The notes under the pieces: model-generated
Database searches by the model: none
What the model was told of the DNA's origin: nothing
What the model saw: only the letters and a program-made list of their open reading frames with translations
Position numbers and translations under genes: made by a program
Source: Chitinophagaceae bacterium
GTDB lineage: Bacteria > Bacteroidota > Bacteroidia > Chitinophagales > Chitinophagaceae
Length of the DNA: 10,347 bases
Assembly (NCBI GenBank): GCA_947463755.1
Contig: CANHUK010000023.1
Span: 1 to 10,347, forward strand
Direction: 5' to 3'
In this document: positions 7,136-10,347 of the stretch, in pieces
How the letters are laid out: the number at the start of each line of letters is the position of its first letter
Numbering within the stretch: the stretch's first letter is position 1

Positions 7136-8290
7136 ATGAACATTCGTCGCATTCAGGCCATGCTGGCAGCGATCCTGCTGTTCGGCTTCATCGCCTGTGA
7201 AAAGATAGAGCGACTGCCATTCTACGCAGAGGGCTTCAATCCGGAACTCACGGCTTCCGTGACTTCCCTGGCACCTGCACCGGCAGACAGCAACAAGACC
7301 GTGCTCACCTTGGTATGGGCCAATCCTGAGTATGCCAGTGACAGCAACAGTTTCAAATACATTGTGCAGATCGACTCGGCCGGCCGCAACTTCTCTAAGG
7401 CGGTGTCCTTCCAACTGATCGGCAAGCGTACGATGTCCTTCATCGCCAAGGATCTCAACAATCTGATGCTGAGTTTTGGATTCCAGTACAACAGGGCCTA
7501 TGACCTCGATTTTCGGGTGATCTCCTCTTACGGAAACAACAACGAGCGTCGCACCTCCAACACCCTGCGCATCCGGGCCACAACCTACAAGATCCCGCCA
7601 AGGGTGACGCTTCCGTCTTCCGGCAGGCTGTACATTGTCGGTGATGCCACCCAGGGCGGATGGAACAATCCGATGCCGGTACCCTCTCAGGAGTTGTCCA
7701 GACTCGACGAGACGACCTTCGGGGGGATCTTTCAGCTCAATGGCGGTAAGCAATACCTGGTGCTTCCCCTGAACAACGGAGACTGGAGCAACAAGTATTC
7801 CGTCGCCAGCAATGCACTGCCCGGGCTCGCCGCCGGTGGCAACTTTGGCTACAATCTGCCTGATAACTTTCCCGGACCTGCATCCAATGGGCTGTACAAA
7901 CTCCTGATGGATTTCCAGGAGGGCAAATTCACGGTTACCCCCTTCACTCAGCAACACGGACTCCCCACCGAACTCTTTATCGTGGGTGATGCTACCCCCG
8001 GTGGATGGAACAATCCCGTGCCGGTGCCGGCACAGCGGTTTACCCGCATCAACTCAACAAAATTTGAGCTGACCATCAACCTGACAGCCGGTAAGAATTA
8101 TCTCTTCCTGCCGGAAAACGGGAATTGGGGTAAGAAATATGGAGCGGTCGACAGCCAGGCCCCCGGCATCAAGAACAATGGTGGTCCCATGAAACCGGAA
8201 GGTCAGGATATGCCCTCCCCGGATGCCAGCGGAAACTACAAGATCACCGTTGATTTCATGAGCAATACGTACACCCTGGTGAAGCTCTAA
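7136..8290 (+). CDS. SusE/SusF-like starch-binding lipoprotein with two tandem binding modules
   Basis: A 384-residue lipoprotein: signal peptide MNIRR plus hydrophobic core, lipobox FIAC, Cys21, then EKIERLPF. The SusE-type N-terminal Ig-like domain (about 35-155) has VWANPEY and FKYIVQID, parallel to WTNPEY and VNYLLEID in the preceding gene, so the two are paralogues. Two binding modules follow. Module 1 (about 163-270) has GRLYIVGDATQGGWNNP, YLVLPLNNGDW and YKLLMDF. Module 2 (about 279-384) has ELFIVGDATPGGWNNP, YLFLPENGNWGKKY and SGNYKITVDF. Module 2 is closer to the single module of the upstream gene than to module 1 of its own protein. This is the last gene of the operon, with a large inverted repeat 25 nt past its stop. 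It could be called SusF by position and module number, but one-to-one orthology is not shown. The role is glucan capture at the outer membrane. Confidence 0.88.
   Translation: MNIRRIQAMLAAILLFGFIACEKIERLPFYAEGFNPELTASVTSLAPAPADSNKTVLTLVWANPEYASDSNSFKYIVQIDSAGRNFSKAVSFQLIGKRTMSFIAKDLNNLMLSFGFQYNRAYDLDFRVISSYGNNNERRTSNTLRIRATTYKIPPRVTLPSSGRLYIVGDATQGGWNNPMPVPSQELSRLDETTFGGIFQLNGGKQYLVLPLNNGDWSNKYSVASNALPGLAAGGNFGYNLPDNFPGPASNGLYKLLMDFQEGKFTVTPFTQQHGLPTELFIVGDATPGGWNNPVPVPAQRFTRINSTKFELTINLTAGKNYLFLPENGNWGKKYGAVDSQAPGIKNNGGPMKPEGQDMPSPDASGNYKITVDFMSNTYTLVKL
7622..7945 (+). repeat. Starch-binding-type module, copy B (diverged)
   Basis: This is the first module of the second SusE/F-like gene. It keeps YIVGDATQGGWNNPMPVPSQ. 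The later blocks have changed to LPLNNGDWSNKY and ASNALPGL where copies A and C have LPENGxWGxKY and VDxQAxGI, and the final strand is YKLLMDF instead of YKITVDF. Its ligand binding may therefore differ. Confidence 0.83.
7970..8287 (+). repeat. Starch-binding-type module, copy C
   Basis: This is the second, C-terminal module of the second SusE/F-like gene. It shares with copy A the blocks LFIVGxATPGGWNNPVP, NYLFLPENGNWGKKY (FYLFLPENGSWGSKY in A), VDSQAPGI and SGNYKITVDF. It is joined to copy B by a short linker (TQQHGLPTE). Confidence 0.85.
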
Positions 8291-8314
8291 GCCATCAGCC
8301 TGTACCCTGCATTC

Positions 8315-8357
8315 CTTCGTGCCTTCGCGGTAAAGTCTTTACCGCGAAGGCATGAAG
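8315..8357. terminator. 21-bp inverted repeat between convergent genes; possible bidirectional terminator
   Basis: The arms 8315-8335 and 8337-8357 pair over 21 positions with one G-T mismatch (8319/8353) around a central T. The core is CTTCGCGGTAAAG and its complement. In RNA a few central pairs would open into a loop, leaving about 18 pairs. It sits 25 nt after the last PUL gene and 29 nt from the end of the convergent DUF983 gene, the right place for a shared terminator. No T-tract follows on either strand, so classical intrinsic termination is unproven. A dispersed intergenic palindrome is the main alternative. Confidence 0.55.
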
Positions 8358-8385
8358 AATCAGACGTTGGTTTGTTCATGAATGA

Positions 8386-8838
8386 TCACCAGTTATGCTG
8401 GTGTTCCTTGACCAGACGATCGGTCATGGTCACCTCCTGATGCTCTTTCCAGTTCGGGTCGTATTTAACGAACCAGGAAAGCCAGAGGCTTCGGGAAAGC
8501 CTCATGATCAATGGTTGCAGCAAGATCAGGAAAACAGCATTGCTGCCCATCCACCAGAAGAAACGGGTGTCTTTCAGAGAAAATCCGATCAGGACCCACC
8601 AGGCTAGGAAAGATGCCACACTGAGCGCAACCGTCAGTGCATAACTCACATATCCTGTTCCGTAATAGAACCCGGTTTCAATTTCGGTGGGCTGTCCGCA
8701 GACGGGGCATGCATCCTTCATCCGAACCGTGGCGGAGAGATTGTAGGGATTCCTTTCCTTGAAGATCCGGCCGGAGCGGCACCGCGGGCAGCGGTTGTCT
8801 AGTACGCTGATGAAGTAATTCGGTTTGCTGTCGGACAT
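8386..8838 (-). CDS. DUF983 family zinc-ribbon membrane protein
   Basis: A 150-residue protein. A cytoplasmic N-terminal zinc ribbon has two CxxC knuckles, CPRC (Cys17, Cys20) and CPVC (Cys44, Cys47). Next comes the family-typical ETGFYYGTGYVSYAL, leading into a first membrane segment (about 62-84). A second segment follows (about 92-112, FFWWMGSNAVFLILLQPL), then a basic amphipathic stretch and a hydrophilic tail ending HQHNW. Length and layout fit DUF983, a widespread family without an established function. The ATG at 8838 is 17 nt below an exact -7 promoter element. The gene runs in the same direction as murF, 64 nt after it, so cotranscription is also possible. I do not assign a function. 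Confidence 0.88.
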   Translation of the reverse strand: MSDSKPNYFISVLDNRCPRCRSGRIFKERNPYNLSATVRMKDACPVCGQPTEIETGFYYGTGYVSYALTVALSVASFLAWWVLIGFSLKDTRFFWWMGSNAVFLILLQPLIMRLSRSLWLSWFVKYDPNWKEHQEVTMTDRLVKEHQHNW

Positions 8839-8855
8839 GTACGTCGGTTGTACTG

Positions 8856-8863
8856 CAAAGTTA
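8856..8863 (-). promoter_or_regulatory. Bacteroidota -7 element before the DUF983 gene
   Basis: On the minus strand this reads TAACTTTG, an exact match to the Bacteroidota sigma-70 -7 consensus TAnnTTTG, and lies 17 nt upstream of the ATG. I see no clear TTTG -33 box at the usual spacing. It suggests independent transcription of this gene with a short leader. Confidence 0.5.
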
Positions 8864-8902
8864 CAAGATGCGCCCGACCGATTATGTGATAATGGTCACC
8901 CC

Positions 8903-10177
8903 TCACAGCACTTCCGTCAGTAATTCCATGCGCATGCTGCGGGATCCCTTGACCAGGACAAGTGCGTCCCTTAGGGGATGGCTCCGATACCAATCTACTG
9001 CAGCATGAACATCCTGAAAACGCCTGTAAGGATGGTCGATATTCATGAAATCTCCACCGACCAGGCATACTTCCGCCCATTCGTGCGTTTGCAGGAGTTT
9101 GACCAAAGCCGTGTGTTCCTCGATGCTGTCCGCTCCCAGTTCCATCATCCCTCCGAGCATGACGCACTTTCGGGGGTGCGACTGCCGACTGAGGTTTTGA
9201 ACGGCTGCCGCCATGCTGGTCGGGTTGGCATTGTATGCATCAAGGATGATGCGGTTATCGCCCTTTTCCACCCATTGTGAACGGCTGTTGGACGGGGCAT
9301 AGGTGGATATCGCATCTATGATCTCCTTTTCAGGCACCCCGAAATGAACGCCCACCGTCAGCGCTACCAGCACGTTGGGAAGGTTATAGTCGCCTGCAAG
9401 CTGTGTACGCAGATATCCGCGGCCAGCCCATTCCACTTCGAGGAATGGGTCTCCGTGGGTAACCGTACCTGTGATGTCTGCATCCGAAGTGCCGTAGGTG
9501 ATGATCTTTTTGATCCCTGCAGACATTTGCCGGAGGTAATCGTAATCCTTCATCATGAATATCGTGCCGTCATGCGCACGGATATGATCATATAGTTCAC
9601 CCTTCCCCTTGCGTACGCCTTCTACTCCTCCGAAACCTTCCAGGTGTGCTTTCCCGCAATTGGTGATGATCCCATATTCGGGCTCCACGTAGCGGCAGTA
9701 ACCCTCAATTTCCTTTTGATGGTTTGCGCCCATCTCTATGACGGCCATCTCCGTTTCTGCGGGCATGGCGAGCAGTGTGAGTGGGATACCAATGTGGTTA
9801 TTCAGGTTACCCCTGGTCGTGTGGGTCTTGAATTTCCTGGAAAGCACGGCATGGACCAATTCCTTTGTGGTGGTCTTTCCATTGCTGCCGGTGATCGCCA
9901 GTACAGGGATCTGGAATTGCCGGCGATGATGGCGGGCAAGCTGCTGGAGGGTGTCGAGGACATCCTCCACCCGGATGATCCGATCATCCGTGAAGCCGGT
10001 ATCTTCATCTGCCACCACCCACGAAGCGCCGGCTTTCAGCGCCTCCGCGGCAAACAGGTTGCCATTAAAGGTCGGCCCCTTCAGGGCGAAAAACATCTCT
10101 CCCGGACTGATCCGGCGGGTATCGGTCTGCACCCCTGCAGATGCCAGGAACCTTTCATAAAGAATGACGATATCCAT
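8903..10177 (-). CDS. murF: UDP-N-acetylmuramoyl-tripeptide--D-alanyl-D-alanine ligase (MurF)
   Basis: A 424-residue cytoplasmic Mur ligase that uses ATP to add D-Ala-D-Ala to the UDP-MurNAc-tripeptide, the last soluble step of peptidoglycan precursor synthesis. The N-terminal UDP-substrate domain has TDTRRISPGEMFFALKG (18-34). The central ATPase domain has the P-loop ITGSNGKTTTKE (95-106), TRGNLNNHIGIPLTLL (121-136), EMGANHQKEI (148-157) and KGKGEL, whose second Lys (192) is probably the carbamylated residue. The C-terminal domain has LDAYNANPTSM (312-322), the MurF signature, and VLVKGSRSMRMELL. The length is normal for Bacteroidota MurF. The ATG at 10177 is kept because the next Met (residue 28) would cut the conserved TDTRR motif. 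A strong -7 element and a terminator lie just upstream, so it probably has its own promoter. Confidence 0.97.
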   Translation of the reverse strand: MDIVILYERFLASAGVQTDTRRISPGEMFFALKGPTFNGNLFAAEALKAGASWVVADEDTGFTDDRIIRVEDVLDTLQQLARHHRRQFQIPVLAITGSNGKTTTKELVHAVLSRKFKTHTTRGNLNNHIGIPLTLLAMPAETEMAVIEMGANHQKEIEGYCRYVEPEYGIITNCGKAHLEGFGGVEGVRKGKGELYDHIRAHDGTIFMMKDYDYLRQMSAGIKKIITYGTSDADITGTVTHGDPFLEVEWAGRGYLRTQLAGDYNLPNVLVALTVGVHFGVPEKEIIDAISTYAPSNSRSQWVEKGDNRIILDAYNANPTSMAAAVQNLSRQSHPRKCVMLGGMMELGADSIEEHTALVKLLQTHEWAEVCLVGGDFMNIDHPYRRFQDVHAAVDWYRSHPLRDALVLVKGSRSMRMELLTEVL

Positions 10178-10181
10178 GTTG

Positions 10182-10189
10182 CAAAGATA
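10182..10189 (-). promoter_or_regulatory. Bacteroidota -7 element directly before murF
   Basis: On the minus strand this reads TATCTTTG, an exact TAnnTTTG match, ending 4 nt before the murF ATG (TATCTTTGCAACATG). If used, transcription would begin at or almost at the start codon, giving a leaderless or nearly leaderless mRNA. No good -33 box is seen, because that region falls inside the terminator hairpin. It may be a chance match. Confidence 0.42.
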
Positions 10190-10197
10190 CCTGAAAC

Positions 10198-10227
10198 AAA
10201 AAAGCCTCCCGAGCGGGAGGCTTTTTT
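10198..10227. terminator. Rho-independent terminator (A6-GC stem-T6)
   Basis: The stem GCCTCCC/GGGAGGC (10204-10210 with 10215-10221) has a short GAGC loop and is flanked by A6 (10198-10203) and T6 (10222-10227). The structure is symmetric, so both strands have a U-tract. By context it terminates the minus-strand gene whose stop codon is at 10247-10249, 19 nt before the hairpin, and isolates it from murF. Confidence 0.9.
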
Positions 10228-10246
10228 AGTCTATGCGATTTTGAGA

Positions 10247-10347
10247 TTATTTCCTGGAATTCTGACGGGTCTTGCCGAAATGGTTGCCATTCCGGAAGCC
10301 GTTGCCTTCCTGGCTGCCTACGCGGTCCATCGCGCAACGGAAACCAA
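10247..10347 (-). CDS. C-terminal end of a GldJ-like / formylglycine-generating-enzyme-fold protein (5' part outside window)
   Basis: Only the last 32 codons are visible: GFRCAMDRVG, then a Gly/Asn/Arg-rich basic tail (GNGFRNGNHFGKTRQNSRK) and TAA at 10247-10249. GFRCAMDRVG resembles the closing strand of sulfatase-modifying-factor (FGE/SUMF1-like) domains, and this version with a basic tail is what I associate with the gliding motility/T9SS lipoprotein GldJ of Bacteroidota. Its position next to murF would fit my recollection of gldJ neighbourhoods in this phylum. GldK or another SUMF1-like protein remains possible from so short a piece. A strong terminator follows the stop codon. If it is gldJ, it supports a working T9SS able to export the GH13 enzyme. 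Confidence 0.6.
   Translation of the reverse strand, partial: GFRCAMDRVGSQEGNGFRNGNHFGKTRQNSRK

Noticed and set aside
7097..7957. A 286-codon minus-strand frame opposite the SusE/F-like genes
   Set aside because: It spans the junction of two real genes and mirrors their binding-module repeats; there is no independent evidence for it.
6784..8287. CRISPR-like or DNA tandem repeat array suggested by the recurring WNNP blocks
   Set aside because: The repeats are about 110-residue protein modules that have diverged at DNA level; there are no short direct repeats with unique spacers.
10155..10337. A 60-codon minus-strand frame running through the terminator into murF
   Set aside because: It crosses a strong intrinsic terminator and is out of frame with GFRCAMDRVG and with murF; it has no recognisable content.

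Overview
The window looks like part of a chromosome of a GC-rich Bacteroidota species, probably a Chitinophagaceae/Sphingobacteriia-type organism; the exact taxon is inference. The evidence is a SusC/SusD pair, lipoproteins of the SusE/SusF type, a type IX secretion (T9SS) C-terminal sorting domain, lack of Shine-Dalgarno sites, and exact TAnnTTTG -7 promoter elements.

Positions 1-8290 (+ strand) form a starch/alpha-glucan utilisation operon (a Sus-like PUL) whose 5' part lies outside the window. In order it holds the 3' part of a GH13 alpha-amylase-family enzyme ending in a T9SS sorting domain, a SusC-type TonB-dependent transporter, a SusD-type glycan-binding lipoprotein, and two tandem SusE/SusF-like lipoproteins with one and two copies of a starch-binding-type module. 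Gaps are 42, 19, 20 and 19 nt, with no internal promoter or terminator seen, so one mRNA is likely. The implied pathway is cutting of glucan at the surface by the secreted GH13 enzyme, capture by SusD and the SusE/F-like proteins, and import of oligosaccharides through SusC. No regulator or periplasmic glucosidase is visible; they may lie upstream.

Positions 8291-8385 are a convergent intergenic region with a near-perfect 21-bp inverted repeat that may be a bidirectional terminator or a dispersed palindrome.

Positions 8386-10347 (- strand) carry housekeeping genes: a DUF983 zinc-ribbon membrane protein, murF (peptidoglycan precursor ligase), and the last 32 codons of a gene ending in GFRCAMDRVG, probably the gliding/T9SS lipoprotein gldJ or another sulfatase-modifying-factor-fold protein. 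A strong hairpin terminator separates that gene from murF, and murF has a -7 element only 4 nt before its ATG.

No RNA genes, CRISPR arrays, insertion sequences or phage genes were seen. The most interesting points are the T9SS tag on the operon's glycanase, the mosaic relationship of the three starch-binding modules, and the compact terminator/promoter junction before murF.
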